Position numbers and translations under genes: made by a program. A stretch of 64,000 bases of DNA from Saposhnikovia divaricata (Eukaryota; Streptophyta; Magnoliopsida; Apiales; Apiaceae): assembly GCA_036435485.1 (NCBI GenBank), contig CM071597.1, positions 170,854,147 to 170,918,146 on the forward strand, written 5' to 3'. Positions 22,901 to 36,000 of the stretch are shown one piece after another. The notes beneath the pieces are model-generated. The model searched no databases and was not told the origin of the DNA. It saw nothing but the letters and a program-made list of their open reading frames with translations. How positions within the stretch are numbered: position 1 is the stretch's first letter; the number at the start of each line of letters is the position of its first letter.

Positions 22901-25900
22901 TATAAGAACCCAGATTTTTGTAATATTATAAAACTCTAATGAATAGTGATTTGACGGATATGAGAGAGAGCTTGTAAGCACCACCTTATATAAATGTAGT
23001 ATTTTTGAAATTCTAAGTATGTAAGGTTATCGTACTAAGAAAATAAGAGAACGCAAAAGCCTTCAAAATTCGAATATTCCACCTTTTACGAATTGTTTCA
23101 TAAATTATGAGATATCAAGGGATAAGAAAACCACGGGGCAATATAAAACCCCTAATATGGAATTTATGGAATTTAAGATACGATAAAAAAAAGATTGAGA
23201 ATGACAGTGAAAAATCTCTACGCGACAAATGTTTCGCAAAAAAATTATCGGAATGCAAAATGAACCAAACGACATAAGTTGATGGAAAATGAGCTAAGTA
23301 CTTGAAGATCATGCAAGGTGGGGAGCTACAATCCATGCAAACCATATAGTTAGAAATCAACCGAGTATTAGGAAACAAGTTCCATAAAATAAGGATAGTT
23401 AGTTTTTTTTCAAAAACACTATTTTGCTTTTTGAAAATCAAGGCACACAAGTACATAGCCCATTCCTAGATGTTGTACAGCTGATAAGTATCTCTATATG
23501 TATGTAATAAAGCATTTCAAGGTGAGAGAAAATCAAGAAAAAGCTAGCAAAAGCTCTCCACACATTTTCTTCTCAAAACTGCCCAGCACCACCCAGGGGC
23601 ATTCACGATTTTTTTTACCCAACCTCTTGATGCTCATAAATCACAAGAAAACTCCCAGGCCTTCCTAACATCCAAAGGTAAGTGCAGATTTAATTTCGTG
23701 AGTTTTGAAGGTGTTTTGGATACGTAGAAAAAATGTAGAAGTTGGGGGTGAATAGTAATTCCGAAAATTTCTAACTTTATTCTTGATTTCTTTGTGAAAG
23801 TTTAAGGTTGCTAAGGCTAGTTAAGGATCCTGTAAAGGTTGTAAAGCTATTATAAGAGTAACATCAAGCTCCAGGAAGGTATAAACTCTCTCCACCATTT
23901 TTGTATTATTTGAGTTTTTAAGCTTAAGTACAAGTATGATGATTCTTGAAGTTGTGGAGTTAGTTTGTAAATTTTGATGATTGGATTGTGGTTGGTTGGT
24001 TTTTGTTGGATGGATTTGAGATACATTAACTAACTATAAGTGTGTATAGGCCATGAAGCAATTGATTTGGTTATTGATGATTTTACGAAGTGTAAAATTG
24101 AGGATTTTTATACGTATAACCGTTATGCCACCCGTTTGTATTTAGGTCTGTTTGCTAGGTTAATTACGGACTGAAAAATGTAAATTCTTGAACATCACTG
24201 GACATGTCAGGAAAGGTCTTGGTTTGTAGTTTGTAAATATATAAAGTTCATTCCAAGAGGAGTTATGGTTTGGGAGGTATGGTCTTTTTAGTGAAAGTAG
24301 TTCAAGAAAACAAACTGCAGAAAAGTCTGGTGTTGTAAACTGAATTTGGACCCCTTCTGAATGTGGTAAAATCATGGAAAAATTATGTTATGTAACCTGG
24401 TCAGTAGACAAGAGAACCCAAAAAGAATTAAGTTAAAAAGTGGATTTTTCGATTTTATAAAAATGTTCGAATCAAGTGCGCGCGAGGGAAAAGTTGTTTT
24501 ATTGGAGGATTCGACCTAAACTCTGAATTCGTTTAAATGATTAAGTCCTAGAGACTCGTTACGAACCAAGAATTAACGAAAGTGATCTAGTAATGTCAAA
24601 GACCTATAACGGACCGTCTAGGATATATTCGGGTATCGTTGGGTAATTATATTGTGTTAGTCGTTAATGTGATTAATGGGTTGTCTAAGGGTCTAATCGG
24701 ACATTTTTGATATTGTTATAGATTATCGTCGTAGCACCCGGAGCTCCCCACACATACCAAACCAAGGCAAGTTTTCTATACCAAACTTTAAGTATACTTT
24801 AAAATTGTTGTTATTGTGATATAAATGCATGTACTGTCTTAAATATTACTGTTTTGCGAAGAAGCTTATACATGCATGCTTGATTCTGAAAGTACTTGTG
24901 AATTTTCTTATGCGTATATGTATAGTGATGTTAAGGCTCGGGTAGAGCGTAAGTACTTTCATTATAAATTGGGAGTTGGAGTATTTTTCAAAACCCGGTA
25001 ACCCCGGAGGCGTATATTTTCAAGAAACGCTTATGTTCCGATGATTTAAAAATCTATGAATATCGGAATTATTTTATTCTTAAATAAACATTACTTAGGA
25101 ATATTTATTTATTAAGAATGAATATTTTTTTAAATATTCATTTAAAGTTAATTTATTTAATTATTTAATTAATGATTAATTATTTATTCATTTAATAATT
25201 AATTATTTATTACTTATTTAAAAATGTTAAAAATTATTTAAAATTATATTAAATATTTTCTGACCTTTAGAAAAATGTTAGGGGTTCTCAAATATTTTTA
25301 TAATTACCCATACCTCGTAAATACCACCCCAACGGCTCGCGAACTTATCAAAACATGAGAACCCAAGGCTTTGGGAGCTACTAAAAATATTTTCTCCCTT
25401 CGCTACAACTGGAGAGGTGACTCTGCCTTATCAAGGGGAGTCAGGTTTTAGAAATTCTTAAGAAAACTCCGAATAACTCCCAAGTTGATTTAAAAAGAAT
25501 TCCCTGAGTAGAGAAAATCAGTTGACAGAGGTCAACTTGTGTGATGAACATACTTCCATGTTTTCTTTCGGAAGTGTCGCAGTTTTAAAAAGGTATCAAA
25601 GTTGGTTTAATGGCTCCGGGACTGGATGTTATTTTGGATGGGAAGCGACTCATGGGTTGCAGGCCCATCCTAGAAGTGCATATACCGAAGTGTAAGAGCT
25701 GGCAGGTGGCCTGTCTATCAAGGTATATGTACTGGATGAAGAAACTTGCCAGTAGGCAAGTCAATTATAAGACCCATAGATGGTCGGGCCACGACCTCCA
25801 TAGTAGGTACGTCACCCGTCTACTAGTAGCGAAGTGTTAATTATTTTGCGGTACAGAGGCTGATCACCTTGTACCGTGGTTATCCGGTATAGTCCCATCT

Positions 25901-26479
25901 TTCCAATTGGAATTGTGCTGCTACACTGTACTGAGGGCCCAGGTGCACCGGTACCGATAGTGTAGTCAGTGTTGAACTCATCGTGCAAGATTTTGGAAAT
26001 CCGAACCATCTGTTTTAAAAATAACTCAGGGAAAGTTACTATGGTTGAAAGATAAAGTTTATATGATATTACTCATGTTTTCAAACGAAAGGTAATCTTT
26101 ACAGTACTATTATTATACAACTTAGACTGGTTAGGTTTTTGTACAAGTATGACTTGTGTAAACTTTTGGAAACCAGAATACTATCCTACTCTCACTATCA
26201 CCTAAGGTAGTAGTTTTTGATGGATTATCAACCTTTTCTAAGACGAAACATTTGGTTTGTAATAACTTTTAACTTTGGTCTGTACCCAGTACCTTAAGTA
26301 ATGTCTTGCTTTCGCTCTGAGCTTATAACCTGTGATGGATATTATCTATTTAGGGGTCACTGCCAACGTGGAATATAAATTAGTAAAATGGTTAATAATC
26401 AGGGATGGTAATTGATAAAATTGGAATCTAGATTGGCGTAACAACCTGGATCGTTGACCCCGGATCTAGGGGTGTTACA
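22901..26479 (+). repeat. 5' LTR of element A (3579 bp)
   Basis: Bounded by target duplication AATAG on the left and by the primer-binding site on the right. From about 24298 onward it matches 33008-33038 plus 37831-39742 with few substitutions but several large indels. An AT-rich tract near 25080-25260 (TTATTTAATTATTTAATTAA) is shared. Confidence 0.85.
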
Positions 26480-26483
26480 GAAA

Positions 26484-26496
26484 TGGTATCAGAGCC
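26484..26496 (+). other. Primer-binding site of element A (tRNA-Met type)
   Basis: TGGTATCAGAGCC, complementary to the 3' end of initiator tRNA-Met, four bases after the LTR end. Confidence 0.9.
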
Positions 26497-26633
26497 CTAG
26501 GTTATAGTCTCAGAAGCGAAAGGTAGGTTGAGGGTCCAACCTTTACCAGATATATGGACGGGCTAATGGACATAGCCCTACCGAACCTAAGTCATTTAAG
26601 ATTATCATATATTGAAACTTCTAAAGATAGTAA

Positions 26634-27317
26634 CACTTTTCCCTTATCTTTGTAGATTCCCGAGGAGCCCCATATGGACCCAGCCATTACCCAGCTGTAG
26701 ACCCGATAGAGGAGCCAGTAGCAGACCCTACAGAGGGCGACCCTGTTGACCCTGAGCCAGAGAGTGAGCCAGAGGAGGACCGGAATGAGGACCCTATGGA
26801 CGATGCTGACCCGGATGATGACTCTGCGGCCTGGACTAACATACCCATGCATTCCCCTCCCCGTAGGGAGCCGTCCCCTTTCGACTCCCCACAGTGGAGT
26901 CCCCTTCCTGCAGGAGAGATGGAGGAGTTACCTGATTATGATGTTGATACTGAGGAGGTTCCACAGAGTGAGCCACAGACCCCACCTCCACCCCCGATCC
27001 CAGTGGTCTTAGTAGCAGATTACGACAGGGACATGGCCCGACTCACATCTAGGGTGGTAGCAGCGGAGGCTTGGGTTGATGAGCTTAGGTACCAGTCGAC
27101 TGAGGAGAGGAGGTCCCATCACCTCACCCGCAGAGAGAGGACTGACTCAGTGTCCAGGAGCATTCTATGAATGACACTGCGTGTCCAGAGGAGAGCTCTT
27201 ACCAGGATGCGATCATCATCCCGCTCCGACAAGAGGCTTAGGGCGAGTGAGGCCGAGCAGATCGTGTCATCAGCCATGAGGAGGATTCGGGATGCGGCTC
27301 GCTCCCACCGATATTGA
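26634..27317 (+). pseudogene. Unclassified ORF of element A (acidic/proline-rich, then coiled-coil-like)
   Basis: A single frame is open from 26634 to 27317 except for one TGA at 27168-27170. The first in-frame ATG is at 26796; coding character starts earlier, near 26655. The product has an acidic, Pro-rich first part (EPESEPEEDRNED, PPPPPIPV). A charged, probably helical part follows (TSRVVAAEAWVDELRYQSTE). After the stop, a basic tail follows (RMRSSSRSDKRLRASEAE). The sequence is much more GC-rich than its surroundings, as real coding would be. I find no capsid, zinc-knuckle, protease or polymerase motif. It may be a degenerate gag or a protein specific to this non-autonomous family. Confidence 0.5.
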
Positions 27318-27691
27318 TAGCATATTATGACTGTTACCTTTCTAGTAGGGACTGTAGTTTGTAGTTGCACTTTTGGTATAGTAGTAGCAGGTAGCAGATA
27401 GTCCCACTGGAAAGCATGTGTTGTATCTTTTGGTAGGCCTTATGTATTCAGATGATGTATTATGTGACCTGTGACTCTTCAGGGGAACCTTTTGATGGTA
27501 CCTAATATATATATATATATGACTGTTTTCATTTCGGCACTAAATTTTGTTTAAGTTCATTACGTACAATGCTCTATATATCAACTACTTACAACAAGAA
27601 AACACAGATGTATCCGAAATGGACTATCCTTTTGAGGTAGCACTTACTTATGCAAGGTAACCCTAACAATTGTGTATATATAAATGCATAT
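27318..27691. other. Internal region of element A up to the insertion of B
   Basis: Non-coding, with a (TA)n run near 27504-27520. The rest of the internal region and its 3' polypurine tract are missing. Confidence 0.5.
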
Positions 27692-29610
27692 TGATAAGTG
27701 CATATTTTTGCATATTTTTATTACCTATTTATTGCATGAACTCGTATTTTAATAAATTATTTTGTTGCATTTCAGGAAATTCGTAAATAAATAAAGAAAT
27801 GACAAAATAAAGAAATAAAGAGCAAGGAAGGGAAAAAAGAGGAAGAAAAAGGACCAAAAATGAAAGAAGGAAAAGAATTAGGAGCTTGGAGCAAAAGGAA
27901 TATTTCAAGACAAGTGGAAGGTGGAGATCATCCCAACACATTAGAGAAGTGTATGGCCAAGATCAACTCTTCAAAGCTTAAGGGGGAAGGAAACAAATAG
28001 ATGGCTAGGATTCCACCACCACACACCACAAATGTATGGTGGGGATTTACCCAACACCCCCCTTAACCCTAATTCCTATCCTATAAATACCCCCTCACCC
28101 CCTTGTATTTAGTAACTTAGATTTTAGGGTAGATTTATTTTCTTGTATTTTTCTTAGTTTCAAATCTTGTAAACACTCTTTTTAATTTTAATGCAATTTC
28201 ATTTCCTTTTATTTCTTGTCTTGCTCTCTCGTTTATTTTACATAGCTTTCGTTATTTTCGTAAATCCATGTAGTGGACAAAGTAGCGAAATGCTAACCAC
28301 TATGGGTTGAAAGTAACGATTTTTTTTATTTCTTGTTCGTAGTTTTAATTAATAATTTTGCCCCTTTAAATTTCAATTTTATTGTGGGCAATTAAATTCC
28401 AAATCATCGTTTTATCATTCAATTAATTTTAAATTTTGTAGTTAATTTCCTTAATTTCGTATTTAATTTTCAAAAAAAAAAAGAAAAAAAATTACAATAT
28501 TCAGTGATTATTTTTCTATCTTATTTATGTTAAAATTCGAAGCAATTTAGTTCCCCTGTTTTCGTTCAACACCCAGCTGTGTTTTTTTTTTTCCTTATTT
28601 TCTTCTCCTTTTTATTCATGTACTAACACACACCCAGATCACTTGTTATTCCTTTCTCCCCACAGAACTCTCCTCTCCCTCATCTCCCCTTTTTTTTTTG
28701 ATTAAAAATCACCTTACCTAGTTCTTTTATTTCTTTTCAATCGAAATCCATTTTTTTTTTTTACTTATGCGAACCAACTGAACCCAACTCTCTGTTTTTT
28801 TTTGTTTTTAATTCTTCTAAAAACACGCACGCACAAAACCATCTCCAATTCTCTAGTTTAATTTAAGTCTGAGTTTTGTTGTGCTGTTGTGTTACTGAGC
28901 CATTGGATTGTTGCCAAGTTTGTTTTTTTTTTTGTCGGAGTACTTAGAGCTGTTGAGTTCCTGTTTAGGAGTTGATCAAGTCTGAATTGTAGAATGTTAA
29001 GGTTTAATTTCTGAGTCAACTCGGGGTGGTATTACTAAGTTCGCATAATGTGCCGAGTTCTGTTTAATTTTTGTTTTTGTTGGTTTTTTTTTTGTTGATT
29101 TTGATTGTTATTTATTTTAGTCGCCTGGGTTATGTACCGAGTTATCGAGTCGTTTTTTTTTGTTTTACAGCTGAGTGTCTTGTTCGTAGTCGTGGTTAAT
29201 TTGTTGTTTAAATTCTTGATTTGTGTTTTTGGCTAGTCAATTTACGAAATAATCATGTCAAAAATTTTCTGAAAAGCTTTGTAATTAAAATTTGTTTTAA
29301 AATAGTAAAAAAAATGTTTTAAAAAAAATTAGTTTTAATTCGAATTTAGAAATTTTAGAATTAATTTAGCTTTTGTTCTTTTTATTATTAGAGTAAATTT
29401 AGTTTTCTTTTAAAAATAGTTTAAATTTCTTTTGGTAATTAATTAGAATAAAAAAAGAAAATCCCATTTCTCAAAAATCAAACTTGTTCTAATTTGATTA
29501 AATTAAAAATTAAGGATTGCGAATAAATTAGTCCCTGTGGAACGAATCATTAAATTTTACAACGAAACGAATTGTGCGCTTGCGATTCAAATTTAATTAT
29601 TTCTAGCACA
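27692..29610 (+). repeat. 5' LTR of element B (1919 bp)
   Basis: Its first 350 bases match 32651-33007 with about three differences. It contains TATAAATACCCCC near 28081, a good core-promoter TATA, followed by a T-rich leader. Many T homopolymers of 8-10 bases lie between 28580 and 29160. Confidence 0.85.
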
Positions 29611-29620
29611 ACAAGTTTTT

Positions 29621-30615
29621 GGCGCTCCCGATCTCTCATGGAACCAAGGTCATAGCTATCAAACTCCGCCTCCACATTTTCAAGAACCGAACTCTTATCC
29701 AATTCCGAGTCAAGTTCCTTATTCGAGTTCAATTCAAACACCCGCCCACCCACCCGGATTTCATGATTCGAGTATGAAACTTGACACCTTAGAAAAGAGT
29801 ATCGAGGCTTTATTGATTTCTCAAGCAAACTTCATGCAAACCATAACTTCTGATAGGCAAATTTTGAACTCTAATGTTCAAGCCTTATCTAAGTTAGAAT
29901 TTCAAGTGAATCAATTAGCCACCATGTGCGAGTGTGAGACGATTACCACCCCGAATCCACCCGAGGCCAACCCTAAATTTCTTATCACTCAAAGACCTAT
30001 CGATACTTTCGATGATATCATTTCTCCTAGGTCTAATGTTCAAGTTGACACTCCTTTCGGTGGTGATTCACACGAAGAAGATTCTAATGCTGACATCATT
30101 CTTTCTCTAGGTCAAACGAAGAATCCCGATTATTCTGAGTTTGTGGCTTCACCTAGACAACCATCATCTTCTTCTAGTGAACTTTTCCTTTCATCTTCCA
30201 AACCTCTTCCTGAAAAACCCAAAGAACTTCATACTCAACCAATAGGAGCTAATCTAGTTAAGGAGGTTGTTTCAAGGTCAAATTTGGACGATCGTGAGAT
30301 TGAGTCTCTTCTTAAACAAGATTTTCAATTGCATTACGAGACCAATCGAGAGCTTCACGAATCTTTAAGGATTTGACCTCGGAAGAGATGTTTGGAAAGA
30401 TGAAGAATATTTGTTCCAAATGGGAAACCCAACATAAGGATAGTTCTTGTGATCCCAATTCTGTTGGTAAAACATTTTTCGAAGAGCCACCCCCACCAGT
30501 TTGTATTTCTTCATTTTCCACTCGTGCTCCATCTTTCATCGAAACTCATGATATTCATGACCAACATCTTATCGTAATTAATTTGCTTAAACAACAAAAA
30601 GAAGCATCCTCGTGA
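29621..30615 (+). pseudogene. Gag C-terminal fragment of element B, frameshifted
   Basis: One frame is open from the primer site itself (GAPDLSWNQGHSYQTPPP) through KLDTLEKSIEALL and QALSKLEFQVNQLATMCE to a stop at 30374-30376. Coding resumes in another frame as TSEEMFGKMKNICSKWE to 30613-30615. The LDTLEKSI...LEFQVNQLA helix resembles the late part of Tat/Athila gag. The N-terminal capsid part is missing. The frame change lies near 30373. The coding sense of sequence directly after TGGCGC suggests a deletion that joined the primer site to mid-gag. Confidence 0.6.
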
Positions 30616-32627
30616 TCTATGGATGAAGTTAGGAATATGAGTTTTATTCTTGTGCCTAATCGGATCGTTCGAGTGGTCTATGCTATTTTCGTGGTTGAGT
30701 TTCTGAAATATGTTGGTTGTATAACAAAAATAGTTTTTCCGAGAGCAGGTATTGGTTAGTAAATATTTTTTTTGTACCCCCATAGTAGAATGTAGGTATG
30801 GGGGAGGAGTGTGTGCGTGTGTGAGTTTTTTTTCTTTCATAGTTTTTTAGAAATTTTTCAGTCTCCGTCATCCCTTATCAGGTATTTCCTCAACTTTCAC
30901 CTTTTTCATTTCTTTTGCATTTCTTTATCCTTTCTCATTTCTTATTTCTCTTGCATTTGCATACATTGAGGACAATGCATGATTTTGGTATGGGGGGATT
31001 TTTAGTGTAAATAGTAAAAATTGAAAAATCCAAAAAAATTAAAAAATCAAAAAATCAAAAAGAGTTCTTTTCTTATTCTAGTCTTGTTAATTGATTGCTA
31101 GTGGCTTGATGCACCCTTGCATGCTATGATAATCTTATGATCCATTAGCTTTTGTTTGAGAAGTGATTTGCTGAAGTTCTTGTTCACACACTTACACTAG
31201 CAAGGTGAAACTAGTAGACTTATTTGAATTGTGCATGAAATTAGAAGGGCATGATTAGGTGTAAGATGATTTGGTCTTCATGCTTTGAGTACAAGTAGGT
31301 GCATTGAGGATACCATTTCTTGAGATTGATTATGTTTTACCACACCAAGTGAGTTTTGAGCCTATATGCACATCTTTTGCATTTATATTCATTTGCTTGA
31401 GTGTCCACTTGTCATTTGCATCGCTAGCACTTGTTTGAGTTCCTTCTTGAAATACATGACATTAATTGATGATAAAATGATAAAGGCACTTAGGAATAAC
31501 CTATATTTCCAAATTATCCACACCATTCTTATATGATCAATTAGTTAACCCTTTGAGCCTAATCATTTTCTTTCGGTGACACACCACATCACTCGCCTAA
31601 GACCTTTTTCTTGTTTAGCCTTACATATTCTTGATCCCATTTTATCAAAGGCTAGTAGGAACTTGAGGGAGCAATAAGGTGTGTGAAATAGGGTTTACTT
31701 TTGTTCATAACTTGTGAGGAAATATTTGTTGTTACCTTGATAGTCGATTTTCAAAATTAAATCTAAAGGAGGATTATTGTTACATTTATCATTTTCCTTA
31801 AAAAAAAAGAAAAAAAAAGAAAAAAAAATGAAAAAAATATATATATGAGAGCATACTTATGTTTTTTGTAATCCTCATTTATTGCGACTATTCAAGGCTT
31901 TTTGTTGAAAATGAAAATAAATTGTGTGGGGAGGAAGTTTGGTGTTGTGCATGATATTCATGGTTACTACTAGCTTTTGACACTTCACCTTGCTTTGGCC
32001 TTTCTTGACATACCTTGTCCCTAGCCCCATTACAACCCTAATAAAGACCTTTTGATTGTCATTATTAATGTATGTTGTGATTTAAGTTGGAATGATACCA
32101 AGTGTCAAGCATGCATTTGATTTTGTTGGAATTGAGTGATACACTTACCCTTGTTCTTGAGTGAATATTCTTTTGTGAGTTAAAGGTGAGGTATTGCTTA
32201 TTTGTTTTTTGCATAAGAGATCTCAAGTTTTGACTCTGAGGTGTGCCCTTGTAGAGTTAGCATGGTTACCAATAATTTTTTGCACTTGACATGAACTTAT
32301 AATCACTCTTGCATGGTTCTTTAAGTAGACTATGTGAATCCTTGCACTTTCCACACCAAGAATTTGCAAATTCATTTTGATTTCTTAAGTTAATGTATCA
32401 TGAGAGGACATGTATGTGTGGTGTGCATTGCCATGTAATCTTTTATACAAGCTAGATGGATTTTGTGGGTACATTCACTATAGGCCCTAACGAGACCTCA
32501 CTCGTCCACTAGGGCTGCCTAGGGGTTTAAAGGGCTTGTTGCATATGCCAAATGCAACCGTCACACCTACGAAAAGGAGTATAGGACTTTTTATCTAGAT
32601 TTTCTTTTTATTTTACTCGAGGACGAA
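30616..32627. other. Non-coding 3' part of element B
   Basis: No pol domain is seen. It contains an A-rich tract (about 31800-31838) followed by a short (AT)n. The plus strand has many stops in all frames. Confidence 0.6.
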
Positions 32628-32650
32628 CAAAAGATAGGTATGGGGGCATT

Positions 32651-33007
32651 TGATAAGTGCATATTTTTGCATATTTTTATTACCTATTTATTGCTTGAAC
32701 TCGTATTTTAATAAATTATTTTGTTGCATTTCAGGAAATTCGTAAATAAATAAAGAAATAACAAAATAAAGAAATAAAGAGCAAGGAAGGGAAAAAAGAG
32801 GAAGAAAAAGGACCAAAAATGAAAGAAGGAAAAGAATTAGGAGCTTGGAGCAAAAGGAATATTTCAAGACAAGTGGAAGGTGGAGATCATCCCAACACAT
32901 TAGAGAAGTGTATGGCCAAGATCAACTCTTCAAATCTTAAGGGGGAAGGAAACAAATAGATGGCTAGGATTCCACCACCACACACCACAAATGTATGGTG
33001 GGGATTT
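32651..33007 (+). repeat. Truncated 3' LTR of element B
   Basis: Preceded by the polypurine tract at about 32628-32650 and starting TGATAAGTGCATA. It matches the first part of the 5' LTR until GGGGATTT and then switches to AGTTCAAGAAAACAAACTGC, which is element A LTR sequence (24298 onward). Confidence 0.85.
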
Positions 33008-36000
33008 TAGTTCAAGAAAACAAACTGCAGAAAAGTCTTGTAACACCCCCAGATCCGGGGTCCGGGATCGGGTCGTTACTGTCTCATAACTTATACACAA
33101 TACTTGACTTGAGTCCAAAATCAATAAGTAGCATGCTATGACCCCACAAGAATATCCACTCACACACACACAGTTATAGTCCCAGAGATGAAATTGAAAT
33201 AAGTCTTACATAAAAGGGGTTTACGAATGAAAGTTATCACAATCCCAAAAGGATAACATCACAAGTTTAACAGTTTTGCCGTTGATTACATTAATTATAC
33301 ATAAAGTTAAACAGGAAAAAAAAGTTGTCTAACTAAGCTACCTCAGCAATGGCGGCTAGCATCTCAGCGGGGAGTCCGGTGGGTCGGGTAACCCGCTTGC
33401 GCCGAGTGCGCCTGACGCGAGCCATCTGTCCTAGCTGTTGTTGTGACATAATATGAACGAAGCAAGGGTGAGCAGAAGCCCACCAACAATAATATAACTG
33501 AACAGTGATGCATATATATACAGTAGTTCAAAATATCCTTTGAAATCATATGCCATGCATTAATGAAGTTATTGCCGGTATAATATAAAGGATGAAGTTA
33601 CAAGGTAACTCAAAGTATTTGTTTTGTGAAAATATCTGCTATATCAAAAGTAAGCGAGATATTCTCATTATCATTAAAAGAGGAACTTGCATGAAAGGAT
33701 TGCAATTCCCGCTATGAACACTTCTCCAGCTCTGCCAACAATAATCATGTTGCAGGAAATAAATAATTTTGGATGATGAACTAATGATGGAGTATACACC
33801 GCGCCCGCTGTTCCAATCTTGATGATCAGTCGAGATCGTACAGCTCAAATTAGATTTACTACCGGTAGAAGGAAGAACTGACGGCTTTACTTGTCTACCG
33901 CCTTACTGGCTCTCCCCGGCCAACGGTTGGGCCAAAGGGGACGGACCGGCGCTACTCGGCCTCTTACACGACTCCTAGTTCAAATAGAATTCATGATTCT
34001 GAATGTAACGTTCGTCCCCCTTTCCCCAAGTATAATACTTGTTGATAAGACTCTACAAAGTAGTCGTATCTAGTTGGAAAGAAAAATTCACCAATAACTT
34101 CCAAGCTATTGCTTGGTAACGAATATCAACTTGTTCCAACAATCTTACCCCTCGAACGATGAGAAGGTAACCAAGGACTTAATAAGTCAATAGCACCCGA
34201 GTTGCGAGTGAAGAGAATACTTTATGACCGGGAAGTCGACAAGATAATTAACATTTTTCCAAGTAAGGTTCCCTTATAATTAGGGAGATAGACTCAAAGA
34301 AGAATGATGTCTAAGAACCTTTCTTGATATAAGATTAATAATAATATGACTCCGAAATATTTTTCGTAATAATCGAAGAAGATAAACCTTATTGAGGTTA
34401 TTCTAAGTCTGGAATAAATATTCAGAGAATATTTATTGAATTAAAATATTTTAAAGAATATTTAGGAATATGAAAGAATATCTTTAATCAGAGTATTTCT
34501 CAAATAATCCTTGAAGAAATATCGAGAGAATATTTATTGCATAATTAAATATTCAAATGAATATTCAAAATAATATTCATTAATTAATAAGACCTGAAAG
34601 GAATATTTAAAACATTTAAAATAATATTCGATGATTAAATAGAACCCTGGATGAATATTCAAAATAATATTCATAATTAATTAGGAATTTAAATGTTTAT
34701 TGAAAAAGTAATATTCATTTAATGAATAATATTCTAAATGAATATCAAGTAATATTCATTTAGTAATCCAAGCTTTAAAGGAATATTCGAGATAAGACTC
34801 GATAAATAAATTAAGCTTCAGATGAATCATTAAAATAATATTCATCAGGTAATTACTATCTTAAATGAATATTCAAAAGTAATATTCATTTAATGAATAA
34901 TATTCTAAATGAATATCCAAATAATATTCATTTAGTAGTCCAACCTTTAGAAGAATATTCGAAATAATAATCGATAAATAATTCGACTCTGAATGAATAT
35001 TAAAAATATTTTTCGTCGAATAGTTACGTTCAAATAATTATTTGAAGTAGGGATCGTTAAATAAATAATCTCGAACGAATATTCAAATAATATTCGTCGC
35101 CCGAATAATGGAAAATATTTACTTAGATATTTTCTTTCGAGGTAATCTCGATATGTCAAGAAATATTGACTCCCGGTCTATATTTGATGAATAAGATGGG
35201 TACGCCCTTCTATGAGGGTCTTACAATAACCGGCTTATAATTGATACGTTAGCTATCTAATTTATAAGCCAATAAACAATCAGGGAACAAGCATAAAGAT
35301 ATAACTTGAAAGTAGGCATGCATGCTATGGCATATGTATAACAGAAAACATATATATTCAATCACAACAACAGCCTAAAAGAAGGGAATTGAAACTTGCC
35401 TGGTAGTCGAGTACGATAAGGGGTAGTGGTAGCGGGTCCCGGGTCAGCTTGGTGATCTCTAAATAGCCAAGGCATTCGGGGTTAATCATTTAACATCTCA
35501 AAAGTTAAGTTATACTTAAATCGAAACACGTTCTCGAGTTATCTCGTTATACCCCTTTTAGTGGATTCCTTTTATCATCGATCCGACCCGACATTCGTTC
35601 GTTAATACGACATGTCACTGTACTAATACTTGGGACATACTTAAGTCATACAAGTTCTAAGGTCGATCATTACGAACCAATATTATACTCCGAGTTTTAT
35701 CGCCCGTTTTCTAAGTGTTTTACCGAAGTTATAATAGAGTCGTCTTTTAGGGGTTCGTTCGCGTTTAACCTCGACTCGAATATTTTTAATAAATCGAAAA
35801 ACGATCCTTTTGACATACTGTTTTCTTTCACACCTTCCTTTTTACCTCTAGTATTTATTTACCAAGATTCGTCATGACTTTACATATTTTATCGGGGTTC
35901 AATTTCAGTTACGAACTTTCGTTTACGGATTCGAACTACTTTTAGTAAATCGGTCATAAATCCTAAACCGTAAGTCTGTTTGATTCGATTCTTTTTCCAA

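Larger units (their letters stand above)
27692..33007 (+). mobile_element. Element B: non-autonomous Tat/Athila-like Gypsy element, 3' truncated
   Basis: The 5' LTR (27692-29610) starts TGATAAGTGCATA and ends CTAGCACA. It is followed by ACAAGTTTTTGGCGC, the primer-site context of Tat/Athila elements. A gag-like fragment follows, then 2 kb of non-coding sequence. The polypurine tract (AGGTATGGGGGCATT) leads to a second TGATAAGTGCATA LTR at 32651. This 3' LTR breaks off at about 33007, where it joins 3' LTR sequence of element A. No pol domains are present. The left flank CATAT has no right partner because that end is deleted. Confidence 0.85.

Noticed and set aside
27729..27941. Minus-strand hydrophobic 70-codon frame, repeated at 32688-32900
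   Set aside because: It is the antisense of the purine-rich LTR start of element B, repeated because there are two LTRs.
30511..30871. Minus-strand frames over the B gag tail
   Set aside because: Opposite to a better-supported gag-like frame and without any recognisable domain.
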